Positions 17,190 through 26,701 of a stretch of 64,000 nucleotides of DNA are shown piece after piece (position 1 is the stretch's first letter; each line of letters opens with the position of its first letter). The position numbers and the translations under genes are program-made. Under the pieces are notes generated by a model. It was not told the DNA's origin and did no database searches. It saw only the letters and a list, made by a program, of their open reading frames with translations. Origin of the DNA: SCTD01 sp963781675 (GTDB lineage: Bacteria > Actinomycetota > Actinomycetes > Mycobacteriales > SCTD01); assembly GCA_963781675.1 (NCBI GenBank), contig CAWAGF010000006.1:434001-498000 (forward strand), given 5' to 3'.

Positions 17190-19127
17190 TCAGTCGGTGC
17201 CGGCCCCGCTGGTCTGCGGCGCGACGGCGATCGGGGCGCGCAGCAGCGCGTCCGGGATCCCGAACGACTCGACCAGCCCGAGGGCGGCCGGGCGCAGCTG
17301 GCCGCAGAGGACGTTGACCTCCTTCTGCACCGCCTTGCCGGTGTCGCCGTCGAAGAAGCCGTGCTCCAGCCACCAGGCACGGTCCCGCTCCATGACGGTG
17401 AGGGCGTAGAGGTCGCGCAGCCGGGTGAGCACCTCGCGCGTGGCCTCGTCCTCCACGTGCTCCAGCGAGAGGGTGAAGCGCTCGTGCGCGACCCGCTCGA
17501 TCTGCGCGGTCGCCGTCTTGAGCGCGTGGTCCTGGCAGTGCGACAGCGCGCGCAGCGGGTCCATGCCCTCGCTCTGCACCAGGCGGCGCAGCCGGCGGGC
17601 GAGGGCGTCGACGAGCCGCTCCTCGCGCGAGCGCAGCATCGACCCCTGCCAGTCCCCGTCGCGCAGCTCCGCGCTGTCCCGGGTGAGCCGTCCCAGCGGG
17701 CCGGACTCCGACAGCAGCCGGGTGACGGAGCGGGTGGTCAGGTGCCGGGCCATCCCGACGGCGTCCAGGTCCTCGAACTGCGAGGCGTAGTCGCTGAGCA
17801 TGGTCTTGGCCACGAGCTGCAGCAGGACGGTGTTGTCGCCCTCGAAGGTGACGAAGACGTCGGAGTCGGCACGCAGCGAGGCGAAGCGGTTCTCGGTGAG
17901 GTAGCCCTTGCCGCCGCAGCACTCGCGGGCGTCCTGCACGGTGCGGACCATGTGCCAGGTGCCGACGGCCTTGAGCCCGGCGGCCAGCGCCTCGACCTCG
18001 CGCTGCCGCTCGCCGCCCGGCTCCTCCAGCACCGCGACGTACTCCGACGTGAGGTGGTCGAAGGCGGCCTGCAGCGCGTAGGACTCGGCGATCGCCGGGA
18101 GCAGCCGGCGCTGGTGGGTCAGGTAGTCCATCAGCGGGGTGTCCATGTCGAGCCCGGTCCCGAACTGCCGGCGCCGCTCGCCCCACCGCACGGCGATGGT
18201 CAGCGCGTTGCGGGCGACGGCCAGACCCGCGCTGCCGATGCAGATCCGGCCCTGCACGAGCGCGCCGATCATCGTGAAGAAGCGCGCTCCGGGGGAGCTG
18301 ATCGACGAGGTGTACTCGCCCTCCGGCGACACCTGGCCGTAGCGGTCCAGCAGGTCCTCCCGCGGCACCCGGACGGCCGAGAAGCGGATGCGCCCGTTGT
18401 CGACGCCCTGCAGACCCATCTTGTCGCCGCAGTCCTCGATCTCCACGCCCTCGCAGAGGTTGCCGTCCTCGTCGCGCAGCGGCACCACGAAGGCGTGCAC
18501 GCCGCGGGCCTCGCCGGCGACGTCGAGCTGTGCGAAGACGGCCGCGACCCGGCCGTGCCTGGCGGCGTTGCCGATCCAGTCCTTGCGGGCGTCGTCGTCC
18601 GGGGTGTGCAGGACGAACTCCTGCGCCGCCGCGTCGTAGCGGGCCTGCGTGCGGATGCTGCGCACATCGGAGCCGTGACCGCTCTCGCTCATGGCGAAGC
18701 AGCCCGGCAGGTCGACGGAGGCCACGCCCGGCAGGTAGGTGCGGTGGTGCCGCTCGGTCCCGAGCCGGTGCACCGCGCCACCGAACAGGCCGAACTGCAC
18801 GCCGACCTTGACCAGCAGCGACAGGTCGCCGTGGGCCAGGGTCTGGAAGCTGGCGATGCTGCCGGCCGGGTCGTCGTTGCCGCCGAGCTCCGGCGGGAAG
18901 GAGCGCGCACCGGCGCCGCCGCCGGCCAGGCCGCGCAGCCACTCCAGGACCCGGTCGCGGTAGGCGTCGCGGTCCAGCCCCTCCGCCTGCTCCAGGTGCA
19001 GCCCGCACAGCGCCTCGCGCGTCTGCGCGCGGACGGGCGCGTGCGGACCGTCCAGGCGGGCCTGCAGCCGCGCGACGACGTCGGGCGTCAGGGGCTCGAG
19101 GGGGTCCGGGACGGTCGTCTCTGCCAT
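17190..19127 (-). CDS. Acyl-CoA dehydrogenase/oxidase (ACOX-like)
   Basis: A 645-residue flavoprotein in the acyl-CoA oxidase size class, much longer than the usual 380-residue dehydrogenase. CFAMSESGHGSDVRSIRTQA is the FAD-binding and substrate-binding signature, RRRQFG binds FAD, and VTFEGDNTVLLQ contains the probable catalytic glutamate. The extended C-terminal helical region is typical of ACOX proteins. It oxidises acyl-CoA to trans-2-enoyl-CoA. It starts about 60 bases before the convergently oriented peptidase gene and is followed after 12 bases by the AceE-like gene, which suggests one transcript. Confidence 0.9.
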   Translation of the reverse strand: MAETTVPDPLEPLTPDVVARLQARLDGPHAPVRAQTREALCGLHLEQAEGLDRDAYRDRVLEWLRGLAGGGAGARSFPPELGGNDDPAGSIASFQTLAHGDLSLLVKVGVQFGLFGGAVHRLGTERHHRTYLPGVASVDLPGCFAMSESGHGSDVRSIRTQARYDAAAQEFVLHTPDDDARKDWIGNAARHGRVAAVFAQLDVAGEARGVHAFVVPLRDEDGNLCEGVEIEDCGDKMGLQGVDNGRIRFSAVRVPREDLLDRYGQVSPEGEYTSSISSPGARFFTMIGALVQGRICIGSAGLAVARNALTIAVRWGERRRQFGTGLDMDTPLMDYLTHQRRLLPAIAESYALQAAFDHLTSEYVAVLEEPGGERQREVEALAAGLKAVGTWHMVRTVQDARECCGGKGYLTENRFASLRADSDVFVTFEGDNTVLLQLVAKTMLSDYASQFEDLDAVGMARHLTTRSVTRLLSESGPLGRLTRDSAELRDGDWQGSMLRSREERLVDALARRLRRLVQSEGMDPLRALSHCQDHALKTATAQIERVAHERFTLSLEHVEDEATREVLTRLRDLYALTVMERDRAWWLEHGFFDGDTGKAVQKEVNVLCGQLRPAALGLVESFGIPDALLRAPIAVAPQTSGAGTD

Positions 19128-19170
19128 GCCGCGATGCCTACCGCACCCGCCGATCGGTCAACCGTGATCG

Positions 19171-20079
19171 TCACCTCGACGCCAGCAGCGGCAGCAGCAG
19201 GCCGAGCGGGGCAAGGGCCAGGACGGCCACCGTCGCGGTCACGACGGCCAGTCGTGCCCTCAGCCCGAGCGGCGCCGGCGGGTCGAGCAGCCGCTGCGCC
19301 CGCAGCAGCACGGAGCTGCCGCCGGCGGCCAGCCCGCCGGCCGGGACCTCGCCGGTGCCCACCTTGTACAGGGCGCGGGCCAGCACCTCGCGCGGGTGCC
19401 GCCGGGACGCCCGGTCGTCGGCGAGCATCTCGACGAGCAGGCCGACCTCCCCGACGGCCGTCCGGACGCCGCCCAGGCCGGGGAAGGTCGCGCGCAGGGC
19501 GACGAACGGCAGCACGACCAGGTCGTGCCGCTGGTCGACGTGCGCGGCCTCGTGCGCCAGGACCGCGCGCACCTCGTCCTCGCGCAGCAGCGCCAGCACC
19601 CCGCTGGACAGCACGACGCGCGGCCGGAGCCCGGGCAGGCAGTACGCCAGCGGCACCGCGTGCTCGACGACCCGCGCGCCGGGCAGCAGCGGGTTCCGGG
19701 TCGCCACGAGGTCGACCAGCACCCGGTTCTCGTGCCGGGCCCGAAGGGTGCGCGCCGCGGAGGCCAGCAGCACGCCGAGCAGCCGCAGCAGCACGAGCAC
19801 CCCGGTGGCGAGGGCGGCTCCGGCCCAGAGCGGGACCTCGCCGGCGCGTCCGTCGGCGAGCGCGCGCAGCGCTTCCAGGTGGGTCGGCCCGGCCGGGGCC
19901 AGCGCCACCGTGGCGGCCGTCTCCAGCGCGAGCAGGCCGCCGGCGAGGCCGAGCGCCTGCCAGAGCAGCAGCGCGAGGCCGGGGGAGCGGGGGGCCCAGG
20001 AGGCGCGTGCGAGCCGGTCCGGCACGAGCACCGCGAGCAGCAGCAGGCAGCCGAGAAGCGCTGCGGCTGCTGGGATCAC
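19171..20079 (-). CDS. M56-family membrane metallopeptidase (BlaR1-like)
   Basis: A 302-residue integral membrane peptidase. Helices lie near residues 3-20, 34-58 and 88-108 and at the C-terminus (about 280-299). The zinc site is VLAHEAAHVDQRHD (H176, E177, H180). In the M56 family such proteins sense cell-wall stress or antibiotics and cleave a BlaI/MecI-type repressor. The sensor penicillin-binding domain of true BlaR1 is missing. It overlaps the blaI-like gene by four bases (ATGA), the usual repressor-protease pairing. Confidence 0.88.
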   Translation of the reverse strand: MIPAAAALLGCLLLLAVLVPDRLARASWAPRSPGLALLLWQALGLAGGLLALETAATVALAPAGPTHLEALRALADGRAGEVPLWAGAALATGVLVLLRLLGVLLASAARTLRARHENRVLVDLVATRNPLLPGARVVEHAVPLAYCLPGLRPRVVLSSGVLALLREDEVRAVLAHEAAHVDQRHDLVVLPFVALRATFPGLGGVRTAVGEVGLLVEMLADDRASRRHPREVLARALYKVGTGEVPAGGLAAGGSSVLLRAQRLLDPPAPLGLRARLAVVTATVAVLALAPLGLLLPLLASR

Positions 20080-20429
20080 CGGCCCTCGAGCGCCTTGCGG
20101 AGAGCCTCGGCCTCGGCCGGGCTGACCGACCGGGCGAAGTGCTGCAGCGCGGCCTCGCGGTCGTCGGCCTGCCCCAGCGCGCTCTGCATCAGGACCGCGA
20201 TGTGGTCCTCGCGGCTGGCCACCGCGCTGTAGGTGTGCGCCCGGCCGTCGCGGGCCCGGCGGAGCAGCCCCTTGCCCTCGAGCCGGCCGAGGACGGTGAG
20301 CACGGTCGTGTAGGCCAGCCCCCGGTCGGCGAGCCGCTCCGCGACCTGCCGGGCGGTCGACGGCCCGGCCTCCCAGACCGCGTCCATGACGGCGCGTTCC
20401 AGGTCTCCGAGGCGTGTCACGCGCGTCAT
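20076..20429 (-). CDS. BlaI/MecI/CopY-family transcriptional repressor
   Basis: A 117-residue winged-helix repressor. RLGDLERAVMDAVWEAGPS, TARQVAERLADRGLAYTTV and VLGRLEGKGLLRRARDGRA are the family's DNA-binding helices and wing. The C-terminal half is the dimerisation region that M56 proteases cleave. The start is ATG 20429; open frame upstream of it runs through the operator region and is not credible coding. It faces WhiB across a divergent intergenic region filled by a four-half-site GTAG/CTAC array, almost certainly its own operator. Confidence 0.9.
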   Translation of the reverse strand: MTRVTRLGDLERAVMDAVWEAGPSTARQVAERLADRGLAYTTVLTVLGRLEGKGLLRRARDGRAHTYSAVASREDHIAVLMQSALGQADDREAALQHFARSVSPAEAEALRKALEGR

Positions 20430-20430
20430 A

Positions 20431-20461
20431 CTACGACCGGTAGAACTTCTACGCGTTGTAG
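20431..20461. promoter_or_regulatory. BlaI-type operator array: four GTAG/CTAC half-sites at 9-base spacing
   Basis: The interval reads CTAC-N5-GTAG-N5-CTAC-N5-GTAG. Each neighbouring pair is a perfect inverted repeat and the half-sites are 9 bases apart. BlaI and MecI operators are known to contain CTAC...GTAG-type dyads, so this fits the repressor encoded immediately to the left. The array begins one base before the blaI ATG and ends 38 bases before the whiB start, so it can control both directions. Confidence 0.75.
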
Positions 20462-20499
20462 GAGAGACTCGTCTCGTACCCCTCGAGAAGGAGCCCGCC

Positions 20500-20799
20500 G
20501 TGCCTGACCTGCTCGGCACCGCCCGTCCCCCCGGCGCCCAGACCTGGCGCTGGGACTGGCAGGTGGCGGCGCGTTGCCGCGGCCGCGACGACCTGTTCTT
20601 CCACCCGCACGGCGAGCGGGAGCCGGCCCGCAGCGACCGGGAGTCCGCAGCCAAGCAGGTGTGCGCCACCTGCCCGGTCAAGCGGGAGTGCCTGGACCAC
20701 GCCCTGACCAGCGGCGAGCCCTACGGCGTGTGGGGAGGCCTGTCCGAGGGCGAGCGCGAGGAGCTGCTGCACGGCCCGCGGCCCGTCCGCAAGCGCTAG
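20500..20799 (+). CDS. WhiB-family iron-sulfur transcriptional regulator
   Basis: A 99-residue WhiB/Wbl protein that binds a [4Fe-4S] cluster through C26, C55, C58 and C64 (ARCRG and VCATCPVKREC). The GVWGG turn at 76-80 follows, and then a basic C-terminal tail for DNA contact. Wbl proteins act with the primary sigma factor in redox or developmental control. GTG 20500 is used; AAGGAG lies about eight bases upstream. Its promoter region contains the BlaI-like operator array, so it may belong to the BlaI regulon, which would be unusual for a wbl gene. Confidence 0.9.
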   Translation: MPDLLGTARPPGAQTWRWDWQVAARCRGRDDLFFHPHGEREPARSDRESAAKQVCATCPVKRECLDHALTSGEPYGVWGGLSEGEREELLHGPRPVRKR

Positions 20800-20879
20800 G
20801 GCTCTTCACGCCCCCTTCACGAGCCGCACCGCACCCTCAGGGGACAGTGGGTGGGACGAGGCGGCAGAGGGAGCAGGAC

Positions 20880-21934
<1,055 letters not shown>

Positions 21935-21935
<1 letters not shown>

Positions 21936-22876
21936 TGCGGCGCGCCACCACGGCGCCGCTGCCTCCGCCGCCGCTCGCCGCCGAGACCTCCGTCCGCAGG
22001 CTGTCCCTCCAGGTCGCGCGCCGCCTGGACGGGCTGCTGCAGGGCGACCACCTCGGCTACCTGCCCGGCCCGGGGACCGAGCCCGCGGAGGCGCGCGCCT
22101 ACCAGCCCGGCGACGACGTGCGCCGCATCGACTGGGCCGTCACCGCGCGCACCGGCGACCCGCACGTGCGCCAGGCCGTCGCCGAGCGGGAGCTCGAGAC
22201 GACGCTGGTCGTCGACCTCACCGCATCGATGTCCTTCGGCACCAGCCGCTCCGAGAAGCGCGAGGTGGCGGTCGCGCTGGCCGCGGCCTTCGGCCACCTC
22301 GCCGGCGGACCCGGTGACCGGCTGGGCGCCGTCGTGCTGGCCGACGAGCTGCGCCGCGTGCCCGCCCGGCCCGGCCGGCTGGCGTCGCTGGCCCTGCTGC
22401 ACGTCCTGCAGACGACGCGTCCGGTCGACGGCGCCGGGCCGTCGCTGGCCGACGGGCTGCGTCTGGTCGCGAGCCCGCCCCGCCGCCGCGGCCTCGTCGT
22501 CGTCATCAGCGACCTGCTCACCGGCGGCTCGGGGGAGCCGTCCTGGGCGCAGCCGCTGCGCGCGCTGGCGCGCCGGCACGACGTCGTCGTCGCCGAGGTC
22601 GTCGACCCGCGCGAGCTGGAGCTGCCGTCGGTCGGCGTGCTGCGCCTCGTCGACCCCGAGACCGGCCGGCACCTCGAGGTGCAGACGGGCAGCCGGCGGC
22701 TGCGCGAGCGGTACGCCGAGGCCGCGGCCGCGCGCCGCGCCGGTCATGCCGCCACGGTCCGCGCCGCCGGGGCCGGCCACGTCGTCCTGCGCACCGACCA
22801 GGACTGGCTCGTCGCGCTGGCCGGCCACCTCGCCGCGCGCCGGCGCACGCGCGGGTCCGGACGGCGGCCGTCATGA
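21935..22876 (+). CDS. DUF58 domain protein
   Basis: A 313-residue DUF58 protein. The hallmark segment RAYQPGDDVRRIDWAVTART is present, followed by a degenerate von Willebrand-type core (LETTLVVDLTASMSFG and GLVVVISDLLTGG). DUF58 proteins are regular partners of MoxR ATPases. ATG 21935 touches the moxR stop; GTG 21932 would be an equally coupled alternative. It overlaps the next gene by four bases (ATGA). Confidence 0.9.
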
Positions 22877-23820
22877 GCTTCCTCGCCCCGGTCCGGCTCT
22901 GGCTGCTGCTGGGCGTCCTCGCGCTGCTCGTCGCCTACGTCGTGCTGCAGCGCCGGCGACCCGCGTACGCCGTGCGCTTCACGGAGCTCGACCTGCTGGC
23001 TTCGCTCGTCCCGCGCAGCGCCGCCTGGCGGCGGCACGTGCCGGCCGGGCTGCTGCTGCTGTCGCTGACCGCGCTGGTCACGGCGTTCGCGCGTCCCGAG
23101 GCCGACGTGCAGGTGCCGCGGGAGCGGGCCACGGTCGTGGTCGCCCTGGACACCTCCATCTCCATGGAGGCCACCGACGTCTCGCCGGACCGGATCAGCG
23201 CGGCTCGCGAGTCGGCCGCCGCCTTCGTGGAGCGGCTGCCCGAGGCGTTCAACGTCGGGCTGGTGTCCTTCAGCGGCTCGGCCTCCGTGGTGGTGCCGGC
23301 CACGCAGGACCACCAGCTGGTCGTGTCCGCCGTCCGCTCCCTGCAGCTCGGCCCCAGCACCGCCATCGGCGAGGCCGTCTTCTCCGCCCTGGAGGCGATC
23401 CGCGCCGTGCCGGGGGAGCCCGGCCAGCCGGCGCCGCCCGCTCGCGTCGTCCTGCTGTCCGACGGGACCAACACCGTCGGCCGTGAGGTGTCCGAGGCCG
23501 CGCAGGCCGCCGTCGACGCGGGCGTCCCGGTGTCGACCATCGCGTACGGCACGCCCGACGGCGTGGTGCAGGTGCAGGGCGAGCTCGTCCCGGTGCCCGT
23601 CGACGGACCGGCGCTGGAGCGGCTGGCCGAGTCCACCGGCGGCTCGTCCTTCACCGCCGAGAGCGGCGAGGAGCTGGCCGCGGTCTACGACGACATCGGC
23701 AGCCAGGTCGGCACCACCACGGAGCGGCGCGAGGTGACGGCGGGCGTCACGGGTGTCGCGCTGGCACTGGGGATCGGCGCGGCGGTGGCCTCGCTGGTCT
23801 GGGGCGCCCGGCTCCCGTAG
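22873..23820 (+). CDS. VWA-domain membrane protein (BatA-like)
   Basis: A 315-residue protein with an N-terminal helix (residues 8-25), a second helix near 55-72 and an extracytoplasmic von Willebrand A domain. The metal-ion-dependent adhesion site reads VALDTSISMEATD with DGTNTVGRE later. A third hydrophobic helix lies at the C-terminus (VTGVALALGIGAAVASLVW). This BatA/Aerotolerance-type layout is usual downstream of MoxR and DUF58. The proteins probably form a membrane-associated assembly whose client is unknown. Confidence 0.9.
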   Translation: MSFLAPVRLWLLLGVLALLVAYVVLQRRRPAYAVRFTELDLLASLVPRSAAWRRHVPAGLLLLSLTALVTAFARPEADVQVPRERATVVVALDTSISMEATDVSPDRISAARESAAAFVERLPEAFNVGLVSFSGSASVVVPATQDHQLVVSAVRSLQLGPSTAIGEAVFSALEAIRAVPGEPGQPAPPARVVLLSDGTNTVGREVSEAAQAAVDAGVPVSTIAYGTPDGVVQVQGELVPVPVDGPALERLAESTGGSSFTAESGEELAAVYDDIGSQVGTTTERREVTAGVTGVALALGIGAAVASLVWGARLP

Positions 23821-23898
23821 GCCGGCTCGCTCGGCCGCCTCGTCGCCGTGCTCGTGCGGGCCCGGCTCGTCCGCGCCGGGTCCGGCTGCAGGCGTCAC

Positions 23899-23909
23899 GT
23901 CCACAGATC
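23899..23909 (+). promoter_or_regulatory. Motif GTCCACAGATC, 45 bases upstream of a -10 box (copy 1)
   Basis: This 11-base sequence occurs only twice in the window, here and at 45958, each time exactly 45 bases before the -10 hexamer of a WXG-type gene. A shared activator site is inferred. Confidence 0.5.
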
Positions 23910-23943
23910 CTGCGAACCCCTCGACCGCGCCGCTCGCGCCCCG

Positions 23944-23949
23944 CAGGAT
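23944..23949 (+). promoter_or_regulatory. -10 element CAGGAT of the WXG-like gene
   Basis: CAGGAT ends six bases before GTG 23956, the leaderless arrangement. Confidence 0.5.
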
Positions 23950-23955
23950 CGCCCC

Positions 23956-24450
23956 GTGTCCTGGTACGGCGACCCTGACGTGCTGGACGCGCACGCCCGG
24001 CGCCTGGCCGCCGACGCGGACGGCGTGCGTGCGCGAGCCCGCGCGATCGAGTCGCACGTCGCGCACCTGCGCTGGCAGGGCGAGGCGGCGCAGGCCTTCC
24101 GCCGCACGGTCGAGCAGGACGCGGGGCAGCTGCGCGACGCGGCCGCGGAGCTCGACGAGGCCGCCGCCGCCATGCGCGCGCACGCCGCCGACGTCCGCGC
24201 GCGCCTGGAGCAGATCCGCGCGCTGGAGCGCGCCGTGGCCGGCTGGTTCGACGACCAGCTGCGGTCCCTGCAGTCCGCCGCCCGTGCGGTGGCGGACGCC
24301 GTGACCGACCCGCTCGGGGCCGTGCGCAAGGTCGTGGCCGACCCGCCGTGGAGCGGCTGGGCGTGGCGGCCCGGCACCCTGCCGGCGGCCGGCGACAAGG
24401 CGTGGCTCGAGGTCGGCGACTACCTGCGCGGTCGCGGAGTGCACCTGTGA
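23956..24450 (+). CDS. WXG100-like helical protein with C-terminal extension (type VII secretion-associated)
   Basis: A 164-residue, almost wholly helical protein. The first 95 residues form two long amphipathic helices separated by LRWQGEAAQAF, a W-x-G turn of the ESAT-6/WXG100 type. A C-terminal extension ends in a tryptophan-rich segment (WSGWAWRPG). GTG 23956 follows CAGGAT by six bases. The next gene, EspG-like, overlaps it by GTGA, and a lipase-like gene follows, so it is likely a secreted or chaperone component of a type VII effector module. No secretion-machine gene is in the window. Confidence 0.65.
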   Translation: MSWYGDPDVLDAHARRLAADADGVRARARAIESHVAHLRWQGEAAQAFRRTVEQDAGQLRDAAAELDEAAAAMRAHAADVRARLEQIRALERAVAGWFDDQLRSLQSAARAVADAVTDPLGAVRKVVADPPWSGWAWRPGTLPAAGDKAWLEVGDYLRGRGVHL

Positions 24451-25151
24451 CCGCCCGCCTGCTGCTGTCGACGACCGCCCTCGAGCTGCTGCGCCAGCAG
24501 GTCCTGCCGCCGCCGCTGGCGCTGCCGCCCGGCTTCTCCCTGGAGGCCACCGGGTCCGGGTCGCTGGAGGCCGCCGAGCGGCTGCTGCACGAGGCCGGCG
24601 TCGCGGTGCCGGCCGAGGACGGCTGGAGCGTCCATCCCGCGGTGGCCGAGGACCTGCGCGTGCTGGCCGTGCCCGAGGTCGCCGTGACGGTGCGGGCCGC
24701 CCGCCCGGGGCTGGACGTGCACGCCTGCCTCGCCCTGTCCGGTCCCCGCGGCGCCGGGCTGCTGCGCACCGGTGACACGGCGGTCCAGCTGTCGGCCTTC
24801 CGCGCGACAGACCTGGCCGACGAGCTGGCCGGCGTGGTGCCCGCGCCGCTGGGCGACCCGTCTGCTGCTGGCGTCGAGGAGGTGCCGCTGGACGTCCTGC
24901 TCGACGGGTCGGGCAGCCGGCTGCAGGGCCGTGCCCCCGGAACGCTGCACGCGACCGTCTACGCCGGTGCGCGCACCGACCGCCCGGCCGGGCTCGTCGG
25001 CAGCGTCGAGTGGGTCTGGGACGGCGCCGGCTGGACCGGCCTGGAGCCGCTGCCCTCGCGCGGCGGTCGCCCCTGGGTGCGGCTCGTGCCGGTGCTGCCG
25101 GGCGACCTCGGCGCGTGGGTGTCCGGGCTCGTGGCGCGGGCCGCCGCATGA
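24447..25151 (+). CDS. EspG-like ESX secretion-associated protein
   Basis: A 234-residue protein with the layout of the EspG/ESX-associated family: an N-terminal helix STTALELLRQQV, a central EAAERLLHEAGVAV and DLRVLAVPEVAVTVRAA strand region, and a C-terminal antiparallel segment with TDRPAGLVGSVEWVWDG. In mycobacteria EspG is the cytosolic chaperone for PE/PPE substrates; here it probably serves the neighbouring helical and lipase-like proteins. The assignment rests on pattern and context and is moderate. The last codons are part of a 53-base tandem duplication. Confidence 0.55.
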   Translation: MTARLLLSTTALELLRQQVLPPPLALPPGFSLEATGSGSLEAAERLLHEAGVAVPAEDGWSVHPAVAEDLRVLAVPEVAVTVRAARPGLDVHACLALSGPRGAGLLRTGDTAVQLSAFRATDLADELAGVVPAPLGDPSAAGVEEVPLDVLLDGSGSRLQGRAPGTLHATVYAGARTDRPAGLVGSVEWVWDGAGWTGLEPLPSRGGRPWVRLVPVLPGDLGAWVSGLVARAAA

Positions 25152-25228
25152 GCGTCGAGGTGCGCGGGGGCGTGGCCGGGCTCGTGGCGCGGGCCGCCGC
25201 ATGAGCGTCGAGGTGCGCGGGGGCGTGG
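25123..25228 (+). repeat. 53-base perfect tandem duplication at a gene junction
   Basis: Bases 25123-25175 are repeated exactly at 25176-25228. The unit holds the last codons and stop of the EspG-like gene and the first codons of the lipase-like gene, so two ATGA junctions are present. Because 53 is not a multiple of three, the first ATG (25148) opens only an 18-codon frame and the second (25201) leads the real gene. Recent slippage or an assembly artefact are both possible. Confidence 0.9.
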
Positions 25229-26657
25229 GCGGCCTCGAGGTGCAGTACGACGAGCTGGGCCGCGCGTCCGCGCCTGCTGCGCGACGAGGGCGGCGCGCTG
25301 CTCGGGCTCGCGGTGACGCGCCACCGGATGCTCGCGGACGCCGACCTGCTGGCCAGCGCCGTGCTGTCACCCGGCAGCTTCGCCCGCGCCGAGGGCGCCC
25401 TGCTGTCCGCGCTGGACGGCAGCCGCGGCCTCACCGCCGCAGGGGGCGCGCTGGAGCTGCGCGCCGGGCAGCTGCTCGTGGCGGTCGCCCGCTACCGCGC
25501 GAGCGACGTGCTGGCCGAGCAGGCCGTGCAGGCCCGGCGCTGGCTGCTGCTCGGCGCCGCTCCCGCGCTGGCGCCGCTGGCGGTCGGCGCCGGCCTCGGC
25601 TGGGTCGGCGGGGTGCTGGCCGCCGGGGGCGACCCGCTGGCCGAGCTCGAGCGCGCGCTCACCGAGCACCCGGGAGTCATCGACGAGGTGCTCGGCACGA
25701 TGACGCTGCTGTCCGGGCCGTTGCGCTCCGGGCTCGCCGGTCCGCTGCCGGTGTTCGGCGACCAGGCGTTCCGCGCCCTCACGGGGGAGTCCCTGCTGCC
25801 GCGCGACCTGGCGGAGGCAGCCGGGCTCCTCGCCCTGCTCTACGGCCCGGGCCGTCCGGTCTGGGAGCGGCGGGTCGACACCGACGAGACGGCCACCCTG
25901 GTGCCCGGCGGGATCGGCGACGTCCTGGAGCGGCTCGACCACCGCAACGCGGACGCCACCATCGGCGGGGGGACGCAGGGCGACATCGGCGTCACGCGCG
26001 TCGTCACCCTCGGTCCGGACGGCCGGGAGCTCGTCTCGTGGATCGTCGACATCCCCGGCACCAAGGACTGGCAGATCGACCCGTCGACGCGCCCCGCCCT
26101 CAACGACGCGGCGAGCAACCTCGAGCTGATGGCCGGCATCGAGAACGCCCGGGTCGAGGCCCTGACCCGCGCGCTGGCCGACGCGGGCGTCGCGCCCGAC
26201 CAGCCGGTGATGCTCGTCGGGCACAGCCAGGGCGGCATGGTCGCCGTGCGGGCGGCGCAGGAGCTGGCCGGCCGGCTCTCGGTGACCCACGTCGTCACCG
26301 CGGGTTCGCCGGTCGGCGGCATGACGGCGCCGGACGGCGTGCAGGTGCTGTCGTTGGAGAACCGGAACGACGTCGTGCCGCACACCGACGGCCGGGAGAA
26401 CGAGGACGACGACGAGCACGTGACCGTCCTGTTCGACCACTCCGGCGGCACGATCGGGGAGAACCACGGCACCGGGACCGCCTACCTGCCGGCGGCCCGC
26501 GCGCTCGACCTGTCCGCCGACCCGTCCGTCCGGGCCTGGCTGGAGGGGGCGGCAGGACTTCCTCGCCGGGCAGGGCGAGCAGGTCAGCGCGACGACGACG
26601 GTCTACACGGTCACCAACGACACCGACGGCGACGGGAAGGTCGACCACCCGCGCTGA
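25201..26657 (+). pseudogene. Lipase-like alpha/beta hydrolase, putative type VII effector, two insertions
   Basis: If repaired this is a 484-residue protein. A helical N-terminal region (residues 1-120) includes a very hydrophobic segment around ALAPLAVGAGLGWVGGVLA, after which comes an alpha/beta hydrolase with the nucleophile elbow MLVGHSQGGMVAV. VSWIVDIPGTKDW and DVVPHTDGRENE precede the C-terminal histidine region. Extra bases near 25270 (G) and 26555 (G) break the frame; removal gives a product ending DGDGKVDHPR. The order WXG-like, EspG-like, hydrolase suggests an exported lipase or esterase. The substrate is unknown. Confidence 0.65.
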
Positions 26658-26689
26658 GGGCGTGCACGCCGACCCGCCTCCCGGTCGGG

Positions 26690-26695
26690 CAGGAT
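26690..26695 (+). promoter_or_regulatory. -10 element CAGGAT of the GNAT/acyl-CoA synthetase gene
   Basis: CAGGAT ends six bases before GTG 26702, consistent with leaderless initiation. Confidence 0.5.
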
Positions 26696-26701
26696 CGGCG
26701 C

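Noticed and set aside
15910..19008. A very long open frame (over 1000 codons) on the minus strand overlapping the acyl-CoA oxidase-like gene in another frame
   Set aside because: It is arginine-, glycine- and proline-rich and lies over clearly conserved genes; at this GC content stop-free shadow frames are expected.
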